The notes under the pieces: model-generated
The model's input: the letters and a program-made list of their open reading frames with translations, nothing else
Told to the model about the DNA's origin: nothing
The model's database searches: none
In this document: positions 1 through 8,892 of the stretch, one piece after another
Numbering within the stretch: position 1 is the stretch's first letter
How the letters are laid out: every line of letters starts with the position of its first letter
Made by a program: the position numbers and the translations under genes
Assembly (NCBI RefSeq): GCF_002257705.1
Contig: NZ_LSLK01000070.1
Span: 248,001-312,000 of the forward strand
DNA: 64,000 bases
Origin: Sporomusa silvacetica DSM 10669
Lineage (GTDB): Bacteria; Bacillota; Negativicutes; Sporomusales; Sporomusaceae
Direction of reading: 5' to 3'

Positions 1-877
1 AAAATACGGTTAACGCCAGCCAGATCAAGCTAAACGACACCAAGTGAGTAGCTGTAAACGGTTCATGATACAGCACTACACCTATCGCTAATGTAATTGT
101 CGGCGATAAATACTGGATGAACCCAAGCATACTAAGCGGCAGGCGGTTAGCCCCACTTGCGAATAGGATGAGTGGTATTGCCGTCACAGCTCCGGCTCCC
201 ATCAAAAAACCAGCTGTCAGCAAGGAAGTTAGACCGTAAGAGCCACTTCCCTGCCCCTGAAGATAAAACACATACAGTAAAGCGGCAGGTGACACAATCA
301 ACGTTTCCAGGGTAGTAGCCGTTATTGCACCAATTTTTACTATTTTTTTGCACATACCATAAAAGGCAAAGGTAATCGCCAGCGACAACGAGACCCACGG
401 AATAACACCAAAACTTATTGCCATATTCATAACACCAATACCTGCAAGCATAAAAGAAACAGTCTGCCACAGAGATAATTTCTCTTTTAACACAACTACA
501 CCCAGAAAAACATTGACAAGTGGATTAATATAATACCCCAGACTTGTTTCAACAACCCTGTTTTCATTAACAGCCCAGATATAAATTAGCCAATTAGCGC
601 TAATAATAAGAGAGGCAAGTACTAAACCCATAAGTTTTTTAGGCTTGCGGCTAATGTCCGCTGTTTCGCTGCAGAACTGCCTTATCCCACGCGTTACCAG
701 CAATATAAGCACCATAAACACACAGGACCAAATAATACGATGAGCTAAAATTTCATAGGCGGGAACCTGGGACAGTTGCTTCCAATAAACAGGCAACACG
801 CCCCATAGCAAATAGGCCGCCGCTGCCGATAATATACCTAATAATCGTTCATTTTTCTGTTTATCTTCGGTATTCAT
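1..877 (-). CDS. rarD: RarD/EamA-family permease (partial)
   Basis: An inner-membrane transporter of the drug/metabolite superfamily, RarD branch. The reading frame starts at an ATG at 877 with a GGGGGT-type ribosome site and stays open to the window edge, giving about 292 codons, so only the last few residues are probably missing. Reading the minus strand gives LLWGVLPVYWKQL near the N-terminus and SANWLIYIWAVN, LGYYINPLVNVFLG and GFIQYLSPTITL further on, which are typical RarD membrane segments. The substrate is unknown; family members have been linked to chloramphenicol resistance and metabolite export. No neighbour hints at a role. The family call is firm and the function is open. Confidence 0.85.
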   Translation of the reverse strand, partial: MNTEDKQKNERLLGILSAAAAYLLWGVLPVYWKQLSQVPAYEILAHRIIWSCVFMVLILLVTRGIRQFCSETADISRKPKKLMGLVLASLIISANWLIYIWAVNENRVVETSLGYYINPLVNVFLGVVVLKEKLSLWQTVSFMLAGIGVMNMAISFGVIPWVSLSLAITFAFYGMCKKIVKIGAITATTLETLIVSPAALLYVFYLQGQGSGSYGLTSLLTAGFLMGAGAVTAIPLILFASGANRLPLSMLGFIQYLSPTITLAIGVVLYHEPFTATHLVSFSLIWLALTVF

Positions 878-1105
878 TACGTTGACCCCCAGCTCAACTA
901 CCACCATCTTCCTAGGTAATTGACATCAATAAAATAAGTACTGTCTAAGCATAGCACAACCCCGGAAAAATTCACAGGAAGAAATCTCTATGGGGAAAAT
1001 TCTAAAAAAAACACAATAACTTCTATAAAAATCCAATAACACTTGCAAGAAATTTCAAATTATAATTAAGCTAACATTGTACTTTTGCGAAATGGGAGGC
1101 AAGTT

Positions 1106-2509
1106 ATGAAACCTTTTATGGATGAAAACTTTTTGTTGACCAACAAAACGGCTGAAACCTTGTACCATGATTATGCGAAAAGCATGCCAATTTTCGATTA
1201 CCACTGCCATTTAAGTCCTCAGGAAATTGCGGACAACAAACAATATAGAAACCTTACCGAAGTCTGGTTAGGCGGTGACCATTATAAATGGCGGGCGCTG
1301 CGCAGTAATGGCGTAGACGAACACTACATAACAGGTGCTGCCCCTGACAAAGAGAAATTCATGAAATGGGCTGAAACCATGCCCCAGTGCCTTGGTAATC
1401 CACTTTTTCATTGGACCCATTTAGAATTAAAAGCCTACTTTGGTATTGATCAAGTCTTGTCACCGGCAACTGCCGAAGAAATCTGGGAAAAATGCAATGC
1501 TTTGCTCGCCAAGGATGAGTTCCGGGCACGCGGTCTGATTGAGCGCTCTAATGTCAAAGTTATCTGTACAACAGACGACCCGGCAGACTCCTTGGAGCAT
1601 CATATTGCCCTGGCAAAGGATACCTCCTTTACGACAAAAGTTTTGCCTGCCTTCCGTCCTGATAAGAGTTTCAATATTGAAAAACCTGGCTTTGCAGATT
1701 GGGTTGCCAAGCTAGCTCAAGCATCTGGTGCAGAAATCAAAGGTTTGGCGGTTTTAAAAGCAGCCTTAAAACAACGGGTGGAATTCTTCCACCAGGTTGG
1801 CTGCCGCCTATCAGACCACGCATTAGACCCGATAGTATTTGCAGTTGGAACAGACGTCCAGGCTGATACCATTCTCCAAAAGGCACTCAATGGCCAATCA
1901 CTTTCTGACAATGAAGTGGCTGTATATAAAACCAATATTCTTCTATTCCTGGGCAGACAATATGCTCGCTTAGGATGGACCATGCAGCTTCATATGGGCA
2001 CAATCAGAAACAATAACTCCCGTATGTTAAAGCTCTTGGGACCTGATACTGGTTTTGATGCAACAGGTGATTACACCATCGCTGAGGCTCTGTCAAAATT
2101 CCTTGATGCCCTAGATTCCACTGATGAGCTACCTAAAACTATCCTTTATTGTTTAAATCCCCGGGACAACGAAATCCTAGGTACCATTATCGGTTGTTTC
2201 CAAGGCAGCGGTATTCCTGGCAAAATGCAGTTTGGCTCAGGCTGGTGGTTTAATGATCAAAAAGACGGCATGATCAAACAACTGACATCCTTGGCCAACC
2301 TTGGTTTGTTAAGCCGTTTTGTAGGTATGCTGACAGATTCACGCAGTTTCCTTTCCTATACTCGCCACGAATATTTCCGTCGGATTCTCTGTAACCTTAT
2401 TGGCGAGTGGATTGAAGCCGGTGAATTCCCGAACGACATTACATTGTTAGGCTCTATTGTACAAAATATCTGCTTTAATAACGCCAACAACTACTTTGGC
2501 ATCAAATAG
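1106..2509 (+). CDS. uxaC: Glucuronate isomerase
   Basis: Converts D-glucuronate to D-fructuronate (and D-galacturonate to tagaturonate), the first cytoplasmic step of hexuronate catabolism. The 467-residue product has the family's usual length. It shows the metal-binding DYHCHLSP motif near residue 32 and the HMGTIRNNN segment in the middle. I chose the ATG at 1106 over the upstream TTG at 1085 because a GGGAGG site sits just before it. The gene stands alone, divergent from rarD and followed by its own terminator. No other uronate genes are in view, so the rest of that pathway must be elsewhere. Confidence 0.93.
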   Translation: MKPFMDENFLLTNKTAETLYHDYAKSMPIFDYHCHLSPQEIADNKQYRNLTEVWLGGDHYKWRALRSNGVDEHYITGAAPDKEKFMKWAETMPQCLGNPLFHWTHLELKAYFGIDQVLSPATAEEIWEKCNALLAKDEFRARGLIERSNVKVICTTDDPADSLEHHIALAKDTSFTTKVLPAFRPDKSFNIEKPGFADWVAKLAQASGAEIKGLAVLKAALKQRVEFFHQVGCRLSDHALDPIVFAVGTDVQADTILQKALNGQSLSDNEVAVYKTNILLFLGRQYARLGWTMQLHMGTIRNNNSRMLKLLGPDTGFDATGDYTIAEALSKFLDALDSTDELPKTILYCLNPRDNEILGTIIGCFQGSGIPGKMQFGSGWWFNDQKDGMIKQLTSLANLGLLSRFVGMLTDSRSFLSYTRHEYFRRILCNLIGEWIEAGEFPNDITLLGSIVQNICFNNANNYFGIK

Positions 2510-2540
2510 TACGCTTACTACCCCTCCTTTGATATAGACG

Positions 2541-2579
2541 AAAAGGACTGAACTCCCCCCCTTGAGTTCAGTCCTTTTT
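2541..2579 (+). terminator. Intrinsic terminator after uxaC
   Basis: A 15-bp perfect stem (AAAAGGACTGAACTC and its complement) with a C-rich loop ends in a short T run, 32 bp after the uxaC stop. It should end the uxaC transcript. Confidence 0.85.
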
Positions 2580-2620
2580 ACTATGGTTTATCTGGTGACC
2601 AACTTGCTCTTTATCAAACA

Positions 2621-2648
2621 GTAATCCTCCGGTGTACCGGAGGATTAC
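2621..2648 (-). terminator. Stem-loop after fchA
   Basis: GTAATCCTCCGG, a four-base loop, then its exact complement. It lies 10 bp past the fchA stop on the minus strand. The T tract that follows is weak, so it may end transcription imperfectly or protect the mRNA 3' end. Confidence 0.6.
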
Positions 2649-2657
2649 CCATTGCTA

Positions 2658-3284
2658 TTAACCTATTACTTTGCTGGCATTTTTCAGAAGTTGCTCATGA
2701 AGCTCATTATCTTGTGCAACAATTGTTCTGATTTTAGCCTGAGTAGCAGTGACAAATCGTTCCTCTTTAATGCTGCTCAAATTAATTTTGACATTATATA
2801 GTGCACCATGGAGACCGGCATGAGCCATAAGCCCAGCCACGGCAGCATCACTTGCGGCATTAGCGTTACCGATAATCAGTACGCGCTGCGCCATAGCCAA
2901 TACCTTTAAACAATATTCAGCTACTGTTAGCGGTAAGTCTGCAGCCTGCTGCATGGCTTGTTGAATGGCTTCACTCCGACTGCCCTTTTCTTCATCAGTT
3001 GCCTTAGGCAGTTTATAAGCTGCCATTACCTGGTTAAACGCCTCGGTATCTTCGTCAACAGCTTTGGTAAACCAGACGGCTAACTGATCGGCTTCGGCAA
3101 GAATGTTTTCCACCTCGCTTTGAACTCCGGCATATTTACTATTGCCTACTGTCAAGCGGCACACCATAGTAGTTAACGCACCACCAAGTGCACCAGCCAA
3201 GGCTGCAATACTGCCACCACCTGGCGCAGGTGAATTAGAACCCAGTTCCTGGATAAAATCGATAATTGTCATTTGTGTCAACAT
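2658..3284 (-). CDS. fchA: Formiminotetrahydrofolate cyclodeaminase
   Basis: Converts 5-formimino-tetrahydrofolate to 5,10-methenyl-tetrahydrofolate with release of ammonia. The 208-residue protein has the family's glycine-rich N-terminal signature (NSPAPGGGSIAALAGALGGAL, residues about 15-35). The ATG at 3284 has a GAGGAG site; a second ATG four codons on is possible. It lies 14 bp after ftcD, which supplies its substrate, and both follow gltS. The pair would turn formimino-glutamate into glutamate, ammonia and a one-carbon unit on folate, which suits an organism with folate-based one-carbon metabolism. Confidence 0.9.
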   Translation of the reverse strand: MLTQMTIIDFIQELGSNSPAPGGGSIAALAGALGGALTTMVCRLTVGNSKYAGVQSEVENILAEADQLAVWFTKAVDEDTEAFNQVMAAYKLPKATDEEKGSRSEAIQQAMQQAADLPLTVAEYCLKVLAMAQRVLIIGNANAASDAAVAGLMAHAGLHGALYNVKINLSSIKEERFVTATQAKIRTIVAQDNELHEQLLKNASKVIG

Positions 3285-3298
3285 CCCATTTGACTCCT

Positions 3299-4192
3299 CT
3301 ATCTAAGGTTTTCTTCCAATACTTGCTTGCGCTCAAAACCTTCCAGCCGCAGGTAAAACTCGGCAGTGTCAACAAGTGCCTGCAAGGGAACCATCCCGAC
3401 AATTTCACTGCCGATGATAGTAACGCCATAACGGGCCGCTTCTGATTTAACAGTCTCAAATACTCGGTGTAAGGGTGTCCCTGTATAGTCTACCATATTA
3501 ATGGTTACTTGTGCCATATTCCGGTCTTCAATCATGACCCCCATAGCGCGACAATATTTGTAGCCACCTTTAACCTCGCGAATGCTGTTCGCAATTTTCT
3601 TAGCAATAGTGACATCACTTGTGTTTAGATTGATGTTGTAGGCAATCAGGAATTGACGCGCACCAACTACAGTGGCCCCAGCGGTAGGATGCATCCGAGC
3701 AGGGCCATAATCTGGCTGGCGCTCCGGACTGGCAATGGCGGTCTTTAAACCTTCGTATTGGCCTTTGCGAACATCAGGCAATTTGAGTCGGGCAGGGGTC
3801 TTAGCTGCCGCTTCATATAAATATACTGGAATGTTAAGCTTTTCAGCAATTTCCTGGCCCAGTTCATTGGCCAGCTGGACACATTCTTCCATAGTAATGT
3901 CACTTACCGGAATAAAGGGAATTACGTCAGTAGCTCCCACCCGGGGATGTTCGCCTTGATGTTGTTCCATATCTATAAGTTCAGCCGCTTTAGCACAAGC
4001 GTTGAAGGCTGCAAGTTTAGCCGCTTGTGCTTCACCGATAAAGGTGACGACAGTGCGGTTGTGACTGGCATCAGAGTTAACATTAAGCAGGGTAACACCT
4101 GCAATCTTCTTTACTTCTTCAGTAATGGCAGCAATAACCTCCGGACGACGGCCTTCACTAAAATTTGGTACACATTCAACAAGTTTACTCAT
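3299..4192 (-). CDS. ftcD: Glutamate formimidoyltransferase
   Basis: Transfers the formimino group of N-formimino-L-glutamate to tetrahydrofolate, releasing glutamate. The 297-residue product begins with the classical VECVPNFSEGRRPEVI segment. It also has the HQGEHPRVGATDVIPFIPV stretch near residue 80, where the catalytic histidine of the family lies. This is the stand-alone formyltransferase form, with the cyclodeaminase encoded by the next gene. It has an AAGGAG site before the ATG. It is probably co-transcribed with gltS and fchA from the sigma-54 type promoter upstream of gltS. No hutH, hutU or hutI lies nearby, so the source of formiminoglutamate (histidine or purines) is not shown here. 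Confidence 0.93.
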   Translation of the reverse strand: MSKLVECVPNFSEGRRPEVIAAITEEVKKIAGVTLLNVNSDASHNRTVVTFIGEAQAAKLAAFNACAKAAELIDMEQHQGEHPRVGATDVIPFIPVSDITMEECVQLANELGQEIAEKLNIPVYLYEAAAKTPARLKLPDVRKGQYEGLKTAIASPERQPDYGPARMHPTAGATVVGARQFLIAYNINLNTSDVTIAKKIANSIREVKGGYKYCRAMGVMIEDRNMAQVTINMVDYTGTPLHRVFETVKSEAARYGVTIIGSEIVGMVPLQALVDTAEFYLRLEGFERKQVLEENLR

Positions 4193-4215
4193 TGGTCATT
4201 CTCCTTAGCATTAGC

Positions 4216-5448
4216 TTATTTTGTGAAAAAGTTGATAAACCATACGATGTTAGGTATAGCCACAAAGTCGATAAGAACGGCACCACATAGTGGTACAATT
4301 AAGAGAGCCTTGCGGGAAACGACACCATAGCGTTCGGTTACTGCCCCCATGTTCGCAATGGCATTCGGTGTAGCACCAAGTCCATGCCCAATCATACCGG
4401 CACACATAACAGCCGCATCGTAGTTTCGCCCAAGAAGTGGGAATAGGAAGTAGATACAGTAGATAAACATAAAAATTGTCTGAACAGCCAGAATAAGCAC
4501 AAGTGGTCCTGCCAAGCTGGAAAGCTCCCAGATCTTCAGGGACATCATGGCCATTGTCAGAAATATGCCCAAGCTTACATCAGCAATTAAGTCAATTGCT
4601 TTTTCATTCATCTTAAACATTGGTTTGACATCATTAAAGTTTCTTATTAGCACAGCAACAAACATAGCACCTACATAGCCTGGCAGTACAAAGCCTGTAA
4701 GTTCTTTAATCTTTGTTGAGCCTATAGCCCCGAGTACCATGGCCACAAGAATAATAGCCATGCTAGCCAAAACATTGTCACTAGCTATCCCTTGCTCTTT
4801 TTCTGCTGTGGCTGCATTCAAGGCATCAAATTTTTCCTCACTGGTCTCTATAGCTAAGTTATAATGCTCAATCAGCCATTTAGCAAGCGGACCGCCAACC
4901 AAACCACCACTTATCAAGCCATAAGTAGCTGCCGCTACGGCAACAACGAACGCACCCTGAACACCAAGTTGTTCTGCCGTAGGGCCGAATGCTGAAGCTG
5001 CACCCATACCACCTTCCAGTGAAACTGCACCAGCCATTACGCCAAGCACTGGATGAATACCTGCCAACATAGCCGTTCCTGCGCCAACGACATTCTGCAT
5101 GATAGCTAAAACCCAGCAGCCTACAAGATATACAATCAGTGATTTACCACCCTTTTTAATAAGTCCAAAACTGCCACCCAAACCTACGGTAGTAAAAAAT
5201 GCAATCATAAAGGGCATTTGCAAAACAGTGTCCATTTTGAACGTAAGGATATTAGTCTCCTTAAGTGCCCAGGCTAACATAGAAAAGGTGAAGCCGCCGA
5301 TAACGGCCGATGGAATACAGAACCGGGCTAAAACGGGGAATACACGGCGTATCCAGGCACCAAACATTAATAGCAAAACTGCAACAGCTACTGTAGCAAC
5401 CAAGTCAAGCTTCATAACCATTACTTGATTCACTAATTCAAAGCTCAT
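4216..5448 (-). CDS. gltS: Sodium/glutamate symporter
   Basis: An inner-membrane Na+-coupled glutamate carrier of the ESS family. The 410-residue protein is strongly hydrophobic, with about ten membrane segments and two glycine-rich re-entrant-like stretches (SLEGGMGAASAFGPTAE near residue 145 and GMIGHGLGATPNAIANM near 355), typical of GltS. An AGGAGG site precedes the ATG. It leads an operon with ftcD and fchA, so its cargo could be glutamate or formiminoglutamate. A sigma-54 type promoter lies about 90 bp upstream. The next two genes upstream encode a sigma-54 two-component system whose sensor carries an amino-acid-binding type domain, so induction by an external amino acid is likely. Confidence 0.92.
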   Translation of the reverse strand: MSFELVNQVMVMKLDLVATVAVAVLLLMFGAWIRRVFPVLARFCIPSAVIGGFTFSMLAWALKETNILTFKMDTVLQMPFMIAFFTTVGLGGSFGLIKKGGKSLIVYLVGCWVLAIMQNVVGAGTAMLAGIHPVLGVMAGAVSLEGGMGAASAFGPTAEQLGVQGAFVVAVAAATYGLISGGLVGGPLAKWLIEHYNLAIETSEEKFDALNAATAEKEQGIASDNVLASMAIILVAMVLGAIGSTKIKELTGFVLPGYVGAMFVAVLIRNFNDVKPMFKMNEKAIDLIADVSLGIFLTMAMMSLKIWELSSLAGPLVLILAVQTIFMFIYCIYFLFPLLGRNYDAAVMCAGMIGHGLGATPNAIANMGAVTERYGVVSRKALLIVPLCGAVLIDFVAIPNIVWFINFFTK

Positions 5449-5537
5449 ACTTTTCCCTCCTAAAATTTAATTTTTTATGTATAAATCCTGATTTTGCCGT
5501 TTCTCCTTTCTGCAAATTTAGTTTCATTACACTATAT

Positions 5538-5553
5538 TGCAAGTAGCATGCCA
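5538..5553 (-). promoter_or_regulatory. Sigma-54 type promoter for gltS-ftcD-fchA
   Basis: Minus strand reads TGGCATG-CTAC-TTGCA, with the invariant GG and GC ten bases apart. This matches the sigma-54 consensus TGGCACG-N4-TTGCA closely. It lies about 90 bp before the gltS start. The likely activator is the NtrC-type regulator encoded at 5768-7132. Confidence 0.75.
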
Positions 5554-5610
5554 ATATAAAATCCCTAAATAAATGCCAACCTTCTGGGTTTCGACTAGTA
5601 AATAAGATAA

Positions 5611-5677
5611 GACTTGGCTTGTGCCAAGTCCTTTAGAACGCCGGTAGAAGCCACCTGTGCCCTTTAGGGGTAGGCGT
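5611..5677. repeat. Palindromic block upstream of gltS
   Basis: A perfect GACTTGGC-ttgt-GCCAAGTC inverted repeat (5611-5630) is followed by a second nested fold, AACGCC ... CCTGTGCCC-ttta-GGGGTAGG-CGTT (about 5638-5677). It lies 60-125 bp upstream of the sigma-54 promoter. It could be the activator binding site or a REP-like repeat. The rest of the 5449-5767 gap shows no gene. Confidence 0.45.
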
Positions 5678-5709
5678 TAATCTAGGGAAAGTTATACTTT
5701 CCATCTGGG

Positions 5710-5750
5710 AAAAAAAATACTGCAAATTTTTCATGAAAAATTTGCAGTAT
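5710..5750 (-). terminator. Terminator of the two-component operon
   Basis: A 34-bp perfect palindrome (ATACTGCAAATTTTTCAT and its complement, 5717-5750) is followed on the minus strand by a run of T. It lies 17 bp after the stop of the response regulator and is a strong intrinsic terminator. Confidence 0.88.
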
Positions 5751-5767
5751 TTGAAAAAAATGCACTC

Positions 5768-7132
5768 TTAACGCAATTCATATTCTTTAATCTTATACCA
5801 TAACTTCCGCTCACTAATTTTTAATGTTTGAGCCGTTTTAACTTTATCTCCCTGATAATGCTGCAGTGTCTGGATAATGACTTTGCGTTCGACTAGATCT
5901 AAATCCTCACCAATATATACAGGAATCAGCATCGCTGTATCGACCTGACACCGTTCCTCTATTCCTATATTCTGCACTTCAATTGGCAGGTTAGCAATCC
6001 TCAATATACCGTCATCAGCAAACACCATGGCCCGTTCAATAATATTCTCCAATTCCCTTACATTACCTTTGAAGTCATATTGAGTAAGCATTTCCAAAAA
6101 AGCCGGTTCAATGCTCTTAATTTGTTTGGCCATTTTTTTGTTATATTTATTAACAAAATGTTCTGCCAGCAATGGAATATCTTCCCGCCGCTGTCTAAGT
6201 GCTGGCAGATTGATTGTCACTACATTCAGGCGAAAATATAAATCTTCCCGAAAATTCCCTTCAGCCACCATCTTCTTTAAATCCCGGTTGGTTGCACAGA
6301 CAATACGTACATCAATCTTACGTCTATTTCCCGAACCAAGCGGCACTACTTCTTTTTCCTGTACAACACGGAGCAACTTAGCTTGCAGCTTTATATCCAT
6401 CTCGCCAATCTCGTCAAGAAACAATGTTCCTCTGTCGGCCAGCTCAAAAATCCCTTTTTTCCTCTGAGCAGCGCCAGTAAAGGCACCCTTTTCGTAGCCA
6501 AAAAGCTCACTTTCTAATAGTTCAGCAGGAATAGCAGCACAGTTAATAACTTCAAACGGCTCATTTTTACGTACACTTAGGTAGTGAAGGGCTTTGGCCA
6601 CAAGTTCTTTGCCTGTACCGCTTTCCCCGGCGATAAGCACATTAAAATCAACATCTTTTACCCGTTCAATATCACCCATGGTTTGCCTGATAGACGCCGA
6701 GGTCCCAACTATGCCTGCAATTTCGCGACGCTCAGTCAGCTTATCGTTTAAATACTCGACTTTAGATCTCATCCCAATATACTCTGAGGCATTTATGAGC
6801 AGCATATCCAGTTCATCCATATTAATAGGTTTTGTAAGATAATAAAAGGCTCCTGCTTTGATGGCCGCTACTGACGATTTTATACTGCCATATGCAGTCA
6901 TAATAATAACAATTATGCTGCTGTCTATTTTTTTAATCTGCTGTAATACTTCCATACCATCAACACTGCCCAACTTTAAGTCCAGGAGTATTATCGCGAA
7001 CTCTTGCTGAGCAATCACTGTTAGTGCCTCCTCAGCTGAACCAGCAGTCGCCACCAAATAGTTATCTTCCAGGGCAAAAGCCAATGAGGTGCAAATTGCT
7101 GGCTCATCATCGACAATCAGTATCTTAAGCAT
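5768..7132 (-). CDS. NtrC-family sigma-54 response regulator
   Basis: A transcription activator for sigma-54 promoters. Three domains are visible in 454 residues. The receiver domain (about 1-120) has the phospho-acceptor aspartate in ILLDLKLG near residue 51 and the lysine in YLTKPI. The AAA+ domain (about 140-380) has Walker A GESGTGKE and the canonical GAFTGA loop. A Fis-type helix-turn-helix ends in SERKLWYKIKEYELR. It overlaps the end of the sensor kinase gene by 8 bp, so the two are translationally coupled. The divergently useful target is the gltS operon next door, whose promoter is of the sigma-54 type; that link is inferred from position. Confidence 0.92.
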   Translation of the reverse strand: MLKILIVDDEPAICTSLAFALEDNYLVATAGSAEEALTVIAQQEFAIILLDLKLGSVDGMEVLQQIKKIDSSIIVIIMTAYGSIKSSVAAIKAGAFYYLTKPINMDELDMLLINASEYIGMRSKVEYLNDKLTERREIAGIVGTSASIRQTMGDIERVKDVDFNVLIAGESGTGKELVAKALHYLSVRKNEPFEVINCAAIPAELLESELFGYEKGAFTGAAQRKKGIFELADRGTLFLDEIGEMDIKLQAKLLRVVQEKEVVPLGSGNRRKIDVRIVCATNRDLKKMVAEGNFREDLYFRLNVVTINLPALRQRREDIPLLAEHFVNKYNKKMAKQIKSIEPAFLEMLTQYDFKGNVRELENIIERAMVFADDGILRIANLPIEVQNIGIEERCQVDTAMLIPVYIGEDLDLVERKVIIQTLQHYQGDKVKTAQTLKISERKLWYKIKEYELR

Positions 7133-8732
7133 GTAAATTCTCCTCTGAGCTAAACTTCAAAATTACGTTAGTTCCAAGCCCCTCTTGACTATCAATCATT
7201 ATTGTAACCCCATTCTGCTGCGCCAACTGATAACTAACAAATAGCCCGAGTCCAGTCCCACCACTCTTGGTTGAAAAAAAAGGCTCAAAAATAAACTTTA
7301 CGTTTTCCGGGGCTATCCCAACACCATTGTCGGCAATAAGCATACAGGGCTGATTTTCCCTTATCTCGCTGACAATGGTTAGACTAGGCTTGTCCTTTCC
7401 AGTTAGCGCTTGGATGGCATTTAGTAACACATTAATCATGACCTGTTTCATTTGTTGAATATCAACATATACCATATGCGCTTCTTTAATGTCTAGCTGT
7501 ACATCAATACCTTGTTTGGCAATATCGTCAGCAAAAAATACCATAATAGTATCAATTAACCGTTTGATTGGAATGCATTCCCGCTCTACTTTCCGCGGAT
7601 TTGCATAGGTCAGTAAATCATTAACAATATTATTAATGCGCTCAATCTCCTGTGGTACAAACTGGCTCATCTTTTCCCTAAAAAGCGGATTATCATACTT
7701 TGCCGGCAGTAACTCCGCAAAGGTCTTAATTGAGGTTAATGGCGTACGAATCTCATGGGCGATACAGGCAACAAGCTTGCCTAACGCCTCCAGTTTGTCT
7801 TTGCGCTGCAATTCTTCATTAATTACCTCAATTTCTTTAGTACGTTTCTTAACTTCCCGCTGTAAATACAGGCTAATCTGAACAGCGATTACCCCTAAAA
7901 TGATTAGGATAATGACAGCACTTATCGCAAAAGTAAAATTGCGCTTATAGTACTGAACTGGGTAATCTATCGGCTCACCAAACCATTTTACATATATTTT
8001 GTCATAAGTACCGTTTTCTTTGATATCTTTTAGCCCCTTATTAAAGACGCCAAGTATTGGATTACCATTTTTCACAGCAACACAGTAACCTTCAGAATCA
8101 ATGGCTCCGCCTACAATTTTTACATTCTGGTATTGTTTGGTACGCTGCAGTATATATTGACCTGTTAAACTATTACCAACAGCAGCTTCTACTTTCCCAC
8201 TGACCAAAAGTTCCAACGCTTCTCCCTGATTAGTAGTAAGCACCAATTCTATCGGCTGATTTTTGAGTCGTTGGTATGCTATGGCATCTTTTTGCACAGC
8301 AACCTTGCGGCCTACCAAGTCTTCAATAGAAGCAATTGCCTGCATGTCTTTAAGCACAAATATGGCTAGTGAATTCATCATATATGCTTCGGAAAAGTCA
8401 TATATTTTATCCCGTTCGCTGTTATACTTCATTCCTCCCACAGCATGGACCTCACCACGGTCAAGGGCTTTGATCGCCTCTGCCCAGGGCATAGGCCGGA
8501 ACTGAATTTCATAGCCTGTACTTAATGCTACCGCCTTTAGCAAATCGACATTAAATCCACGATAAACCTGGATACCATCAATCACATCAACAAATTCATA
8601 GGGAGGAAAATTTTCATCACCAGCTACAATCAGCACCTGGTTTTCACTACCTTCCTCGGCAGCTATGAATTGTACTCCCCCAATCATAAAAAAAGTCAGC
8701 ATAAAAACTGTTATCCATTGTCTGCAATTCAT
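7125..8732 (-). CDS. Sensor histidine kinase with solute-binding domain
   Basis: A membrane sensor whose extracellular part is a family 3 solute-binding domain. In 535 residues I see a signal/anchor segment (about 8-25), a binding domain with DENFPPYEFVD and GFNVDLLKAVA (about 30-255), one membrane helix (about 267-288), a short coiled stretch, the H-box CIAHEIRTPLTSIKTF near residue 325, and the N, G1 and G2 boxes (NVLLNAIQAL, IADNGVGIAPEN, GGTGLGLFVSYQL). Such binding domains usually recognise polar amino acids. The start ATG has a strong AGGAGG site. It pairs with the overlapping regulator gene and probably senses external glutamate or a relative for the gltS operon. Confidence 0.9.
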   Translation of the reverse strand: MNCRQWITVFMLTFFMIGGVQFIAAEEGSENQVLIVAGDENFPPYEFVDVIDGIQVYRGFNVDLLKAVALSTGYEIQFRPMPWAEAIKALDRGEVHAVGGMKYNSERDKIYDFSEAYMMNSLAIFVLKDMQAIASIEDLVGRKVAVQKDAIAYQRLKNQPIELVLTTNQGEALELLVSGKVEAAVGNSLTGQYILQRTKQYQNVKIVGGAIDSEGYCVAVKNGNPILGVFNKGLKDIKENGTYDKIYVKWFGEPIDYPVQYYKRNFTFAISAVIILIILGVIAVQISLYLQREVKKRTKEIEVINEELQRKDKLEALGKLVACIAHEIRTPLTSIKTFAELLPAKYDNPLFREKMSQFVPQEIERINNIVNDLLTYANPRKVERECIPIKRLIDTIMVFFADDIAKQGIDVQLDIKEAHMVYVDIQQMKQVMINVLLNAIQALTGKDKPSLTIVSEIRENQPCMLIADNGVGIAPENVKFIFEPFFSTKSGGTGLGLFVSYQLAQQNGVTIMIDSQEGLGTNVILKFSSEENLHA

Positions 8733-8761
8733 ATTGCCATCCTCCTAGCAGAATATGTAGC

Positions 8762-8791
8762 ATAATAGCAATTCTACAAATAGAATGTCAA
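8762..8791 (-). promoter_or_regulatory. Sigma-A type promoter of the two-component operon
   Basis: Minus strand TTGACA (8786-8791), an 18-bp spacer, then TATTAT (8762-8767), about 30 bp before the sensor kinase start codon. Confidence 0.65.
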
Positions 8792-8842
8792 TTCCTGTAC
8801 CTGTCTATTGATAGATTCGGCCCTCTTCAAAGGGTGTGTGGT

Positions 8843-8892
8843 ACAATAAATAGAACTCCTGCAAAGAATTTGACAGGAGTTCTATTTATTGT
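8843..8892 (-). terminator. Perfect stem-loop between thpR and the sensor kinase
   Basis: ACAATAAATAGAACTCCTG is followed after 12 bp by its exact complement (19-bp stem). The A/T-rich outer arms would work as a terminator in either direction. The outer arm overlaps the last codons of the broken thpR frame. Confidence 0.75.

Noticed and set aside
1717..1983. 88-codon minus-strand frame inside uxaC
   Set aside because: It lies wholly within a well supported gene, has no ribosome site, and shows no family signature.
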